A stretch of 64,000 nt of DNA from Mya arenaria (lineage: Eukaryota > Mollusca > Bivalvia > Myida > Myidae), in the NCBI RefSeq assembly GCF_026914265.1, contig NC_069122.1, forward strand, positions 28,981,473 through 29,045,472, read 5' to 3'. Under the pieces are notes generated by a model. The model saw only the letters and a program-made list of their open reading frames with translations, was not told the DNA's origin and did no database searches. Below are positions 11,357-24,789 of the stretch, in pieces; position 1 is the first letter of the stretch, and every line of letters begins with the position of its first letter. Both the position numbers and the translations under genes were made by a program.

Positions 11357-11799
11357 TCAATCGCCTCTCAATGCACATGTCAAAATGCATGTAAGCTGTT
11401 GTTGTTATTCATTAAAGTGGGTTACATTTTAAATAGATTACATCTACGCGTAAATGAATTTAATCAGAATATTCCGACAAAACTAACCAGATTTGATAAA
11501 AATCAGACAAAGTTAAAAATATTGATTTTTTCTTTTATATGACATATCTTGTATCATTTAAGATGGAAATATCTTATCAAACTCTAAAGAACAATATTGA
11601 CACTTGTAGATACTTTGACTGTCAAATTACAAAACAGAATTGGTATTAAATACTTTGTAAACTTTTTCATTTACGAACACTTGTTCTTTTCCAGAAATAT
11701 TTCTGAAAAAAAAACAATCAAAGCCGTCTTTAATTACCTAATCAGTCTAATTTTTTTTAAAGAAGATCAGGCTTTGTGAAATGATATTTGTCACTTATT

Positions 11800-14415
11800 G
11801 TGTGTTCGACCCTAGGGTTAGAGTTATAATATTGTCGTGAGTTCGAACACAACACATCGAGTACCTGTGTCGACCTCCCACTCACTAGTTCGTGAGTTCG
11901 AACACACAAGGGTGAGAATCAAACTGGTGTCCGACTCTAAGTCACTAGTTCGTGCGTTCGAGCGAATCGGGGTGTGAGTGACACGCATAAGTCTAAAATA
12001 TTTGTATAAGCGGTCACGCGTTGTAAATAAATATTTTTCGCTTGTCGTGGGTTCTATGATAGTGAAAATGGCGTTCGCCTCTCGCACAGGAGAACTTGGG
12101 TTCGAACCCAATCAGGGTAAGAGTGATGATACTTTGAACTTCTTGCCCAAATGGTCTCTGGTTTGAACCCACTAGTATATCGTTGTCCGCCTTTCACTCG
12201 CGCGTTTGTTGGTTCAATCATACCTGGCTGAGAGTGATATCTGTGTCCGCTACTCAACAACAAGTTTGTGGGATTGACCCCACCAAGGTGAGAGTAATAT
12301 TGGTGTCCGCCTCCCATTAATGAGTTCGTGGGTTCGAGCCCAACCAAGGTCAGGGTGCTATTGGTGTCCGCCTCTCAATAATGAGTTCGTGGGTTCGAGC
12401 CCAACCAAGGTCAGGGTGCTATTGGTGTCCGCCTCTCAATAATAAGTTCGTGGGTTCGAGCCCCACCAAGGTCAGGGTGCTATTGGTGTCCGCCTCTCAA
12501 TAATAAGTTCGTGGGTTCGAGCCCCACCAAGGTCAGAGTGCTATTGGTGTCCGCCTCCCATTAATAAGTTCGTGGGTTCGAGCCCAACCAAGGTCAGGGT
12601 GCTATTGGTGTCCGCCTCTCAATAATAAGTTCGTGGGTTCGAGCCCCACCAAGGTCAGGGTGCTATTGGTGTCCGCCTCTCAATAATAAGTTCGTGGGTT
12701 CGAGCCCAACCAAGGTCAGGGTGCTATTGGTGTCCGCCTCTCAATAATAAGTTCGTGGGTTCGAGCCCCACCAAGGTCAGGGTGCTATTGGTGTCCGCCT
12801 CTCAATAATAAGTTCGTGGGTTCGAGCCCCACCAAGGTCAGGTTGCTATTGGTGTCCGCCTCTCAATAATAAGTTCGTGGGTTCGAGCCCCACCAAGGTC
12901 AGGGTGCTATTGGTGTCCGCCTCCCATTAATAAGTTCGTGGGTTCGAGCCCAACCAAGGTCAGGGTGCTATTGGTGTCCGCCTCTCAATAATAAGTTCGT
13001 GGGTTCGAGCCCAACCAAGGTCAGGGTGCTATTGGTGTCCGCCTCTCAATAATAAGTTCGTGGGTTCGAGCCCCACCAAGGTCAGGGTGCTATTGGTGTC
13101 CGCCTCCCATTAATAAGTTCGTGGGTTCGAGCCCAACCAAGGTCAGGGTGCTATTGGTGTCCGCCTCTCAATAATAAGTTCGTGGGTTCGAGCCCAACCA
13201 AGGTCAGGGTGCTATTGGTGTCCGCCTCTCAATAATGAGTTCGTGGGTTCGAGCCCCACCAAGGTCAGGGTGCTATTGGTGTCCGCCTCTCAATAATGAG
13301 TTCGTGGGTTCGAGCCCAACCAAGGTCAGGGTGCTATTGGTGTCCGCCTCCCATTAATAAGTTCGTGGGTTCGAGCCCAACCAAGGTCAGGGTGCTATTG
13401 GTGTCCGCCTCCCAATAATAAGTTCGTGGGTTCGAGCCCAACCAAGGTCAGGGTGCTATTGGTGTCCGCCTCTCAATAATGAGTTCGTGGGTTCGAGCCC
13501 CACCAAGGTCAGGGTGCTATTGGTGTCCGCCTCTCAATAATAAGTTCGTGGGTTCGAGCCCAACCAAGGTCAGGGTGCTATTGGTGTCCGCCTCTCAATA
13601 ATAAGTTCGTGGGTTCGAGCCCAACCAAGGTCAGGGTGCTATTGGTGTCCGCCTCTCAATAATAAGTTCGTGGGTTCGAGCCCCACCAAGGTCAGGGTGC
13701 TATTGGTGTCCGCCTCTCAATAATGAGTTCGTGGGTTCGAGCCCAACCAAGGTCAGGGTGCTATTGGTGTCCGCCTCTCAATAATGAGTTCGTGGGTTCG
13801 AGCCCCACCAAGGTCAGGGTGCTATTGGTGTCCGCCTCTCAATAATGAGTTCGTGAGTTCGAGCCCAACCAAGGTCAGGGTGCTATTGGTGTCCGCCTCT
13901 CAATAATAAGTTCGTGGGTTCGAGCCCAACCAAGGTCAGGGTGCTATTGGTGTCCGCCTCTCAATAATAAGTTCGTGGGTTCGAGCCCCACCAAGGTCAG
14001 GGTGCTATTGGTGTCCGCCTCTCAATAATAAGTTCGTGGGTTCGAGCCCAACCAAGGTCAGGGTGCTATTGGTGTCCGCCTCTCATTAATGAGTTCGTGG
14101 GTTCGAGCCCAACCAAGGTCAGAGTGCTATTGGTGTCCGCCTCTCATTAATGAGTTCGTGGGTTCGAGCCCCACCAAGGTCAGGTTGCTATTGGTGTCCG
14201 CCTCCCATCAATGAGTTTGTGATTTCGAGCCCCCACCAGGGTTAAAGTGTTATTGATATCCGCTTTTCACACAGGAGCTCATGGGTTCGATCTTCACCTC
14301 GGTGAGAGTAAAATTGGTGTACGCTTCTTCTAAGCGGTCATGAGTACGAGCCCCACTGGTCGAGAGTGATATTGGTGTTCACCTCTCACTAAAGACAGGT
14401 CGTGGGGTTAAGCAC
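11800..14415 (+). repeat. 61-bp tRNA-like minisatellite, unit 2
   Basis: Thirty-two near-identical 61-bp repeats run from 12,299 to 14,250, with degenerate repeats on both sides. Each begins ATTGGTGTCCGCCTCTCA and contains GTTCGTGGGTTCGAGCC. Two alternating variants (CCCCACC or CCAACC after TTCGAG, and AATAATAAG or AATAATGAG) are intermixed, which points to recent unequal exchange. Variant CCCCACC preserves the T-arm stem; CCAACC weakens it. Every repeat keeps a B-box match. Confidence 0.95.
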
Positions 14416-16276
14416 CACAGGGAAATAGTTTTCCATGTCCTCTCAAAACGGACGCCATTTACAGGCTGATTCTTAAGCTACCAACGTTTGTAACATACGA
14501 GCTCTATACCATTCGAATAACGTCATAACAAAAGTGAGATGGACAAATTGAAATAAAAACGTTCCTGCTTCCGGAGAAATAGCGTTTTTCATGATACCTA
14601 TTGATAAAAGAAATTAAAATTCAAAATTTCTGTTGAAATATTACTTAGCCTTTATACGAGATATGGTGTGTTTTTTTAAAATCATACAGAACTCTTGAAG
14701 TGAAGCACCTAAGTTTGTTGTTGTTGTGTTTTTTTTATTTTATAAACGATCAAATGATCACGTTCGAAAACATTACATGTACACAACTGTCAACTTTTAA
14801 CCAAATAACATCTTAAATATTTTCAACCGAATTTAACTGATTTGCGGCATTGTATGTAGGTCTTATCTTCAGAGATATCGTCTTTTTTATAAATGTCATA
14901 TATAACATGTTTATTTGGCCAGTAATTATTATAAGTAGTTTAAATGCAACCATAATTTTAAAATAGTTTTTTTTTTAATTTAAGACTAAAGACAAATACC
15001 AGAAGACTAAAATGCTACAATAGCGAGGACAGATAATTAACGGATTAAAAAATAAAAGGTTATTCTGGCTCTTACATCCTAAGATTATCGAGAATGATAC
15101 TTGATGTGCAAGTTTAATTAACATTTCAGTTGGACACCAGTAACTTTTATTTAACGGGTTTAAAGATAACGGCTATACAATATTCTTTTAATCAATTTAA
15201 TTTGCCAAAAAAAATAATCTTAAAGAAGAATAAGACAGTTTAATACCTATTCAGTTCTAAAAACCAACGATGTGTTTCATTAGGAACCCTCTTAAAAGGC
15301 TATAATAGCTGGTATTAGGGTCATTGGTCCAAGATAATAGTAATTGCAATATTTCCATGTATTTTTGCTCACTTTTAACTTTGCCTCAATTACATAAGAA
15401 GCAATTTTTCAGTTAAAGTATTTTATCATGCAAGTAGTATAAGCTTAGTTTTAGGGATAAATTTAATCATGATATGACTTTGCAGACAAACCCCAGATTG
15501 ATCAGACACAACTGTGGTTCCGTCAGTTGGTTGCAGGCACCAGTTGTGCATATCGTGCTCGACTTGCTTCCCTTTGGCCATTCATTCAATTTTACAAACT
15601 CGGACGGATAATAAGTAGCCGTTCTCTATAACATATTGAGCCTTGCTACGATCGCCACGAGCTTCCATAGACAACCCATACTCATGATTACTAATGATAT
15701 AGCGTATACTTCATGATGCAGTAGTAAAGTGTTCATCGATGACGGGTTGGTAGCAGGCAACAGTTGTGCACATCGTGTTTGACTTGCCTTCCTGCAGTTG
15801 TACATTGCCTGTTATTTGTCTATAAAATGTTGAGGTTCACTTTCGCTCGCACGTTTAGCATTATCACAGTAAATAATACAGTTAAATGTTCACCAATAAA
15901 TGGCGTATTGATATTGAATAAACGAGAACTAACATGGCAGTTGCTTTAATCATATTAATTAGTAGCACTTATGATTAGTCATATATATCGAAATGTAATA
16001 TATTTACAATTTTATCAACAACAGGATTTCAACACATGTACATGTAAGTGTATGGTCTAGAATATAACAAAACGGTCAGTGTCATAATCTTCTCAGGTTC
16101 AAATAATATTGCACTTTCCCCTGGCCTATTTCTCCAACAAATGTTCGTCACATCGTCTTCCTCGTGATTTTTCTCCGTGATCAATTTAGAACGCGGTCAT
16201 ATTCACCGATGACGTCACTGTGAGTAATGACATCAAGTAAACTGCTCCATCAAATGACTTTGAGATCACGAAGCGG
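14416..16276. other. Spacer between unit 2 array and Cdc25 copy 3
   Basis: No gene is seen. It is collinear with 6716-8948 but lacks the MITE. On the minus strand ATTAAA at 15,950-15,945 is a possible polyadenylation signal of copy 3, 327 bases after its stop. Confidence 0.6.
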
Positions 16277-17796
16277 TCAGAGACTAAGATAGCGGCCAAG
16301 ACGACTGCGGTGGCGTCTACTTGTCTTCTGATTACCGTCCTCCCCCGTCCAGGATTTAGATTTCACCCGGAAGTGACGTAGGTCGGCCACGTGGTTCTCA
16401 TGCAACATGGGTTTGTAGCTGATCGGATCACATAGGCCCTGGAATTTAATTAAATAGAAACTTATGTGTACGATATGTATTCGTAAACATGTTAACGTAC
16501 ATGTTTATAGATATTATCGAGGAATGGTGTATCCCTCACTCATTGAAATACAACCCGAGTCACAACCAATGCAAATCATATTTAATTAGGACTGAATGGC
16601 GATTATACTAACTTAGTTCACACAATTGAATGACTATTGTTCTTCCTCCAAAATACATGCATTGATACTTTGACGTATTTAAATATTAAAAGAGAACTTT
16701 TCCTTATTTATTGATAAATATAAACTCCTACAGAACAATGGTCACAAAAAGGTAATATATCCGTACTTAGAATTATGTTGAACCATACCTGATACTTGTT
16801 GAAGAAGGCCTTGTATCCGCCATGGAGAAGGTACACTTCCGGGAAGTTCAGTCGCGGATAACTGTCGCTGTTCAACATCCGGTCTTGCGCGCGCAGGAAC
16901 CGGTACCTGTCCAAGGACAAAAAACATACATTAAATACTTGCATACGAGAAAAACAAAAAATTTAGACCAAGAATCAGAATATCATTTACAGTGAAGGTG
17001 TTGATGCATTGTTTTCCTTTTCTTATTAAAATATACTATGTACACAAACGATATATTAGGTATGAGATAGGGTCATTTGACGTGCCACGTTAGCATGCGC
17101 GACGTCCAGAGCGACTACTTACATTTTTGGCCCCCTTTCTGATGAAAATTCACAGTGGAAGATCAGCACGTGACGCTTGTCGTCAGCTACTGGTTTCTGA
17201 AGCAAGCTGTTGACGTCATCTTTCGTGTAACAGTTTACAGCCCCTCTGATGTGCCCGCCCTCGAACTCGTAAGGGTAACGGCAATCGATAATAGTGACGT
17301 CACCAATGACATCATTGAAGCATCCGTGAATGACGTCAGCCAGTATTTCCGGCGATATGGCCGTAAGGTCACTATGCTTTCCGGGCATTTTCGGAAGTGT
17401 GTATTTACTTGACCCATCAGCGATCATGCCGTTTCCGCTTTCAAGCGTTTCGACCGTGCTGATAATCCCGTTTGTATAACGTTCATGGGATTTGGGCGCA
17501 ATGCCAGTAACGTCTTTGGACTTTTTCACTGCATGTATTGGTGATTCCGTTAGGTTTACATCAGCAGAGCGCTTTCCGGAAAAAAGACCGCGTCTGACGT
17601 CAAATGCATCGCGACGTCTCACCATCGGTTTTGCGGAAATTCCAATGTACAATGAAGAACAATGGCGTCAGTTGTGTAAACATAGCGGATGGCTTATGTT
17701 TTTTAATTAATTGCTTTATTTTGAAAATGATAGCTTGTTTTTTCGAAACATGAAAAAAGATAGATATCTAATATTTTGTAAATACGACGTAGTATC

Positions 17797-17925
17797 ATTT
17801 TTTTTGAGGAAAGCAATCTTGAATGAGGAACAGTGGTGTCAGTTATGTTGAAATAGCTGATGATGTTTGCATACTAATGAAATGTCTTTCTTTTGAAAAG
17901 GCGGAAAGCTTATAATATGTGTATG
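17797..17925. repeat. Diverged internal duplication in intron 2 of copy 3
   Basis: The run AATGAGGAACAGTGGTGTCA, then GTTATGTTGAAA, then TGTCTTTCTTTTGAAAA, repeats the neighbouring AATGAAGAACAATGGCGTCA, GTTGTGTAAACA and TTGCTTTATTTTGAAAA at 17,651-17,730. It makes intron 2 longer here than in the other copies. Confidence 0.6.
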
Positions 17926-18305
17926 AAACACAAAGATAGATAACTATTTATTTGCGAAATCGACGTCATCTGTTCTACAAGGAGTATAAAAAATGCGACG
18001 GAATAAAACGTCGATTTTATTAAATTAAATATTCACGTACCGACAAAGGCGTGTCTTGTCCATGGTCGTCGGCCATGCAGAAAGCTTTATTCCCCTTTCC
18101 TCCAGGGGTAAGCACTGCCTCAAGTTCTGCAGGGGTAACTTTGCAGTCGTCATCGAATCCGGAAATGACGTCATCGAACAATCTCAATCTGAATTATTGT
18201 TACAATATTTGGAACTGTGCCTTGTATAAACAGTGTTAAAAAAATCACTTACTTAATTGAACTTAGACTAGATTTGAATTTAAAACACCACCTTAATGAT
18301 TCACT

Positions 18306-18308
<3 letters not shown>

Positions 18309-18400
<92 letters not shown>
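18309..18400. repeat. (TA)n microsatellite
   Basis: About 45 uninterrupted TA units inside intron 1 of copy 3, absent from the other copies. The tract is fully self-complementary and can form cruciforms. Confidence 0.98.
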
Positions 18401-18402
<2 letters not shown>

Positions 18403-18704
18403 AATTCATTGCTTCAATTGAAGGACGACAACAGGAAATCGTATACAAACCAAAATTTGAGAAAAATAAGAACTTCGGCAATTGAGATTCATTCTAATTA
18501 AACCTCGTGTTCCGATGTTCTTCTGTTAAAAACTCATATTCAGTTTCATAAACATAAATAATGTAAATAATTTGATATAGAATATATGATAAAATCTTAC
18601 CTGAGCGACATATTGAGGTTTGGTTTTCTGAACAAATGCTGCAGTAGGAAACTGTTGATGGTAAAGCTTTCACAAAATATGATTTTCAATATTTCAGAAA
18701 TCAG

Positions 18705-18921
18705 CTTATATACAATATTCACTTAGAAAAATAATTTTAATTAATTTAACATTTCTTAATTATCCAGTAGAAAAGTATCCCTCTTTTTAAATTATTTTCT
18801 CACGAGACTTACTAATTAAGAAAAGAGCAATCAACGGTCAAAGTTTGGTTTACTCAATATGTTTTATAAGTGTGGTGGTAATGATCTTAACATATCGGAA
18901 GAGTTTGAGACTTTTAATTGG
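18705..18921 (-). promoter_or_regulatory. Core promoter of Cdc25 copy 3
   Basis: TATATAAG on the minus strand at 18,712-18,705, again 94 bases before the ATG, with a CCAAT box at 18,921-18,917. The promoter is kept although the gene is damaged. Confidence 0.55.
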
Positions 18922-19249
18922 TCAATCACCTCTCAAAGTACATGTCAAAATGCATGTAAGCTGTTGCTGTAGCTCATCCAAGCGGGCTACTCTTTAAATA
19001 GATTTCATCAGTGTGTAAAGTGAATTTTATCAGAACATTTGACAAAACTTACCATATGTGATAACAATCTAACAAAGTTAAAAATATATATGTTTTCTTT
19101 CATATGACATCTTATCTTGTAACAGAAGATGTAAAGAACTTATCGAATTCTAGATGAACAATATTGACACTTGTACATATCTGGATGTCACGTTACATAA
19201 CATATTTTTGGGGATGCTTTTATGCATTTTCGTTACCAAACACTCGTAT

Positions 19250-20275
19250 TGTTAAAGTGCTAATCATGTCTGCCTTTGAACCAGGAGCTCGTGGGTTCGA
19301 TCCCAACCTTGTTGAGAGTAAAATTGGTGTCTTCCTCTCACCAAAGCGATCATTTGTTTGAGCCCGATATGGTCGAGTCTTATAATGGTTTGAACCAGGG
19401 TGAGATTTATAATATTGTCGTGGGTTAAAACCAGGGTGAGAGTTATAGCATTGCCATGGGGTCGAAATAGGGCCGAGTGAATGTTGTCGTTGGTTCGAAC
19501 CAGGGTGAGAGCTACTGGTATAATGTTGTCGTTGGTTCGAACCAGGGTGAGAGTTAAAATATTGTCATTGGTTCAAACTAAGGGCGAGAGTTATAGTTTT
19601 GTCGTGGGTTCAAACTGGGTGTGAGTTATACTATTGCCGTGGGTTCGAAACAGGGTGAGAGTTATACTTCTGCCGTGGGTTCAAAACTGGGTGTGAGTTA
19701 TACTATTGCCGTGGGTTCGAAACAGGGTGAGAGTTATACTTCTGCCGTGGGTTCGAAACATGGTGTGAGTTATACTATTGCCGTGGGTTCGAAACAGGGT
19801 GAGAGTTATACTTCTGCCGTAGGTTCGAAACATGGTATGAGTTATAATTCTGCCGTGGGTTCGAAACATGGTGAGAGTTATAATATTGTTGTGGGTTCGA
19901 ACGTAGTGTGAGAGTTATGATTTTGTCGTGGGTTCGAAACAGGGTGAGGTTATACTATTGTCGTGGGTTCGAAACAGGGTGAGAGCTGCAGTATTGTCGT
20001 GGGTTCGAAACATGGTGTGGTTTTACTATTGTCGTGGGTTCGAAACATGGTGTGGTTTTACTATTGTCGTGAGTTCGAAACAGGGTGTGGTTTTACTATT
20101 GTCGTGGGTTTGAACCTAGGGTGAAAGTTATAATTTTGTCGTGGGTTCAAACCAGTGTGAGAATATTACTATTGTCGTAGGTTTAAACCAGGGTGAGAGT
20201 TATACTAATGTCGTGGGTTCGAACCAGGGCGAGAGTTATATTATTGTCATGGGTTCGAAAAAGAGTTAGAGCTAT
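19250..20275 (+). repeat. 36-bp minisatellite of unit 3
   Basis: Irregular repeats of 33-37 bp with the core GTGGGTTCGAA. A regular run of seven 36-bp repeats (GTGGGTTCGAAACAGGGTGA followed by GAGTTATACT) lies at 19,639-19,890. One older T-arm unit remains at 19,270-19,310. The 36-bp form equals the 61-bp unit minus its GTCCGCCTCTCA half. Confidence 0.85.
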
Positions 20276-22134
20276 ATTATTTTTTCTCTAAAATCTGATA
20301 AAATGCTTTAAGTAAAGCACCTGAGGTGTTGCATTTATTTGCTCAATGATCAAACGTTCACGATTGTAAAGTTTACATGTACACAAAAACACACCTGTCA
20401 GTTTTCAATCGAACAAGATCTAAACTACTTGCGACTAGGTTTAACTGATGTGACGCCTACTGTTTTGGCCTTAACCGATATATCGTCTTTATAAAACTGT
20501 CACGTAGATCATGTTTATTTGACCAATATTTTAAGGAAAATTAATATGTGAAACCTAAAATTTCATTCAAATTAATGCAATGACTTTATCTGACGACAAG
20601 AGTATTTGCAATTAAAATAACAATTAATAGTAAAGATAAATTACAAATTAAAGGAAATATTATTCCGACTCTTACATTCTCAGATATTGCGGAGTGTTAT
20701 ACTTTGCCTATTTGCAGTAAGATATTAGATGGATGTCCTTTCGTTTATTGAACGGGTTCAATGAGTTCAAAGAAAACCGCTATACTAAAATATAACTATT
20801 AATTTAAGTTGTCAAGGAAATTATAATCCAGAATTAGAGAAATACAGTTAAATACATTTTTCTATTTCATCCCTTAAGCCAACGATGGGTGTCTTTAAAA
20901 ACCGTCTTAAATAGAATAATAGAAATGTGTGTGTTGGGGGGGGGGGTATTTTTGTTTCCTATGAATGAGGATTATAACTCACTCAAAATGGCTACATTTT
21001 AAAACGATGTATTTCTTTAACGATTGTGAAGCAAATAATAACAACATGTTTTTCATTACTCTCGTTGGCATGATGTTATGCGAGATTGTTGTCTTGTGTT
21101 GTGGTGGAAACCGGAGGACCCGGAGGAAACCAACTTGTCCGGCTTGGTGACCACAAACCAATCGCACAAGAGCTCAATCCTTGAATCGATTCTTTTTCGT
21201 CTATGCGAGATGCCAGAGCGACTACTGATTTCAACTGAGATATTTTAGCATAGTATATAGTATTGGCCAAGTTTTAGAGATACGTTGTATCAAGATATAA
21301 TTAAAGAGATTTAAGTCAACCCCAAAATTGACCTCTCAGAAATCTGGTTCCGGTAATGCAGGCAACTGTTTTGCACATCGTGCACGAATTGCTTCCCTTT
21401 GGTCGTACACTCGTAGTTAACTAGTTCTACAGTCGGATACATCGTGTTCGACTTGCCTCCAATTGGCCGTACATTCCATGGTATAGAGTCGGATACATCG
21501 TGAGTAACCGTTGTATGTTACTATGCTCTCTGTCCGTTTCCATCGACAACGTCTCACGGTCACTCATGATAAAGCAGATACCTTATAATACAGTCGAGTA
21601 GTTTAGTGTTCATTGATAACGAATTGAAAATAGTTAATTAACAACGATAGTTTATATTACAGTTTCTTTATTCATATAAATTAGTAGCACTTAGTATTAG
21701 TAATTTATATTATAATGTAATAAATATACAATTTTATCAACAACAGGATTTAAACACATGTACATGTAAGTGTATGGTTTCGACATAAAACTGCCGGTTA
21801 GTGTAATGACGTAATCTTCTCAGGTTCAAATAATATTGCACTTTCCCCTGGCCTATTCCTCCAACAAACGTTCGGTTACTTCGTTTTGCATTTTTGTGAA
21901 ACAGTTTTAAACAATTAAAAACAATTTCAATATAACACAAAACTGTATAACCGTTAACTGGCGCAAATAAAGCGCTCTGGTATGTTAGTGAAAAATCGTC
22001 GCCCTCGTGATTTTTCTCCGTAATCAATTTGAAACGCGCCACGCTAATTCCATTTTCGGTGATGACGTCACCGTGAGTAATGACATCATTGAAAGTATAC
22101 TGCTTCATCAAGTGACTTTAAGTGCACGAAGCGG
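20276..22134. other. Spacer between unit 3 array and Cdc25 copy 4
   Basis: No gene is seen. It contains an 11-base G run at 20,936-20,946 and two or three short repeats built on CGAATTGCTTCCCTTTGG / GACTTGCCTCCAATTGGCCG near 21,380-21,480. A possible AATAAA signal for copy 4 lies at 21,672-21,667 on the minus strand. Confidence 0.6.
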
Positions 22135-24148
22135 TCAGAGACTAAGATGGCGGCAAAGACGACTGCGGTGCCGTCTACTTGTTTTCTGATTGCCGTCCTC
22201 CCCCGTCCAGGATTTAGATTTCACCCGGAAGTGACGTAGGTCGGCCGCGTGATTCTCATGCAACATGGGTGTGTAACTGATCGGATCACATAGGTCCTGC
22301 AATAGAAGGAATAAATACTAACGTATACAAAATTTATTCTTAAACATGTAAACATACATGTGTATAAAAATATTCTCGACGCTTTTACAAAAAATAGTGT
22401 ATGCATCATATACAATAAAATTCGAGTCACAACCGATGCAGACCATGCTTATTTAGGACTGAATGGCGAATAGATAATCACAGTTCACACAATAAATGCA
22501 TATTGTTCTTCTTGTAAAATACACCAAACAGAGAAATATTCATTAACTTATTTAAAATTATCAACTCACCAGCACAGTGTTCACTAAAACGTAATGGATC
22601 TGTAGAATTATGTTTAAACATACCTGATTCTTGTTGAAGAAGGCCTTGTATCCGCCATGGAGTAGGTACACTTCTGGGAAGTTGAGACGTGGGTACCTGT
22701 CGCTGTTTAACATCCGATCTTGCGCGCGCAGGAACCGGTACCTGTTGAAGTACAAAAATGCGTGTTAAATACATGAATACGCGATAAACATTTGTGACCC
22801 AGGATCAGAATATCATTTACAGTAAAAATGTTGATGCATTGCTTTCTTTTCTTATTTAATATACAATGTACACACACGATATATCGTGTATGAGGAAGGA
22901 GCATTTGACGTTGTGTCACGTTAGTTTGTGCGACTACTTACATCTTAGGCCCTCTTTCTGATGAGAATTCACAGTGGAAGATCAGCACGTGACGCTTGCC
23001 GTCAGCTACTGGTTTCTGAAGCAAGCTGTTGACCTCATCTTTCGTATACAAGTTTACAGCGCCTCTGATGTGCCCGCCCTCGAACTCGTACGGGTAACGG
23101 CAATCCACTATGGTGACGTCACCAATGACGTCACTGAAGCAACCACGAATGACGTCAGCCATCACTTCCGGGGAAATGGCCGTAAGGTCACTGTGTTTTC
23201 CGGAAATTGTTGGAAGTTAGTATTTACTTGACCCATCAGCGATCATGTCATTTCCGATATCAAGCGTTTCGACCGCGCTGATGATCCCGTTTGTTAAACG
23301 TTCGTTGGATTCGGGAGTTATGCCAGTAACGTCTTTGGCCTTTTTGACTGCATGTATTGGTGATGCTGTTAGGTCTACGTCAGCCGAGCGCTTTCCGGAG
23401 AAGAGGCCGCGTCTGACGTCAAACGCACCACTACGTCGTATCATCGGTTTTACGGAAATTTCAATCTGCAATGAAGAACAACCAATGTAAAATTAGCGTA
23501 TGATTTTTGGGCTTTAATGTAATGCTTATCTTTTGAAAATACGGATATTTTGTTTGTACGAAACATAAAAACAAAATAAAGAAGATATCTTACATTCTGT
23601 ACAATACACATGCGTCGTTCGACGACCTCAGTTTTATAAAGAGAATAAACAAGAATATTACGTATTCAAATTATAAAGCTACATTTTCACATACCGATAA
23701 AGGTGTGTCTTGTCCATGGTCGTCTGCCATGCTGAAAGCGTTGTTCCCCTTTCCTCCAGGCGTTAGCACAGCCTCAAGTTCAGCAGGGCCAACTTTGCTG
23801 TCGTCACCGAATCCGGAAATGACGTCATCGAACAATCTCAATCTGAAAGTTTTAAATCATTTGGAACTGATGCTAATGCACTGACGTAATTGATCTTAGA
23901 TTAGATTTAAATTTAAAAGGTTCATTTTTCATTGTTTTCAAAATGCATTGCTTCATTTAGTGACGACAACAAAAAATCGTAAATAAACCAAAATTATTGA
24001 AAATAAGAACTTTGGCTATTTAGATACAACTTAACAAAACTTCGTGTATCGATGTTTCTCTGGTGAAAACGCATATTCAATTTACTACACATAAATAATG
24101 AAAATACAAATGTATAAAATATTTGATAAAATCCTACCTTAGCGGCAT
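22135..24148 (-). pseudogene. cdc25: Cdc25-like copy 4, nonsense codon in exon 3
   Basis: Exons on the minus strand: 24148-24138, 23842-23695, 23465-22942, 22741-22624, 22296-22135. All splice sites are GT-AG and the exon lengths are intact. Exon 3 contains an in-frame TAA at 23,219-23,217 where other type-II copies have a Ser codon (KYSLPT), so translation would stop at residue 136, before the phosphatase loop. Two further private changes are Ser for Cys in exon 2 (DDSKVGP against DDCKVGP) and Asn for Tyr near the end of exon 4 (NKNQ). Otherwise it is a close relative of copies 5-8, so inactivation is recent. Confidence 0.88.
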
Positions 24149-24242
24149 ATTGATACGTGATATTCTGAACAGAAATTGGTAGAAGGGAACTTTTGATGGC
24201 GAAGCTTTCACAAAATATGATTTTTAATATTTCATAAATCAA

Positions 24243-24428
24243 CTTATATAATTTGACATTTCTTAATTATCGAGTAGAAAATTATCCCTCTCTTTAAATT
24301 AGTTTCTCCCCAGACTTTCTAATTAAGAACAGAGCAATCAACAGTCAAAGTTTGGTTTACTCGATATGTTTTATAGGTATGGCGATAATGATCTTTACAT
24401 ATCGGATGAGTTTGAGACTTTTAATTGG
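24243..24428 (-). promoter_or_regulatory. Promoter region of Cdc25 copy 4
   Basis: TATATAAG at 24,250-24,243 (95 bases before the ATG) and a CCAAT box at 24,428-24,424. Copies 4-8 share a 1-base insertion between TATA and ATG relative to copies 1-3. Confidence 0.55.
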
Positions 24429-24789
24429 TCAATCACCTCTCAAAGTACATGTCCAATTACATGTAAGCTGTTGCTGTAGCTCATCCAAGCGGGCTACTTT
24501 TTAAATAGATTTCATCAGTGTGTAAAGTGAATTTTATCAGAATATTCGGACAAAACTTACCATATTTGATAACAATCTGACAAATTTAAAAATCTATAAT
24601 TTTCTTTCATATGACATATCTTATCTTGTAACAGAAGATGTAAAGAACTTATCGAATTCTAGATGAACAATATTGACACTTGTACATATTTGGATGTCAC
24701 GTTACATAACATATTTTTGGGGATGCTTTTATGCATTTTCGTTACCAAACACTCGTATTGTTAAAGTGCTAATCATGTCTGCCTTTGAA

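Larger units (their letters stand above)
16277..18611 (-). pseudogene. cdc25: Cdc25-like copy 3, splice acceptor of intron 2 lost
   Basis: Exons by homology on the minus strand: 18611-18601, 18188-18041, 17646-17123, 16906-16789, 16438-16277. All reading frames are open (320 residues, HCEFSSER present), but the base pair before exon 3 is AC (17,648-17,647) where all other copies have AG. Normal joining of exon 2 to exon 3 should fail unless a cryptic site is used. Intron 2 also carries a diverged duplicate of its own exon-3-side end at about 17,800-17,920, which brings a CAAG-ATTG acceptor-like site but no exon behind it. The copy may be dead, or it may make a shorter product from the ATG at 17,652 (MYIG). 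Exon 5 reads LGRYLSL at its end. Confidence 0.8.

Noticed and set aside
12299-14250. Clusters of tRNA genes
   Set aside because: Only the T-arm and B-box are present; no D-arm with A-box, no anticodon arm of proper geometry and no acceptor stem pairing.
21737-22111. Open frame starting MMKQYTFNDVITHG just after the stop of copies 4-8
   Set aside because: It lies in the 3' flank between the stop codon and a possible polyadenylation signal, ends at different places in different copies and resembles no known protein.
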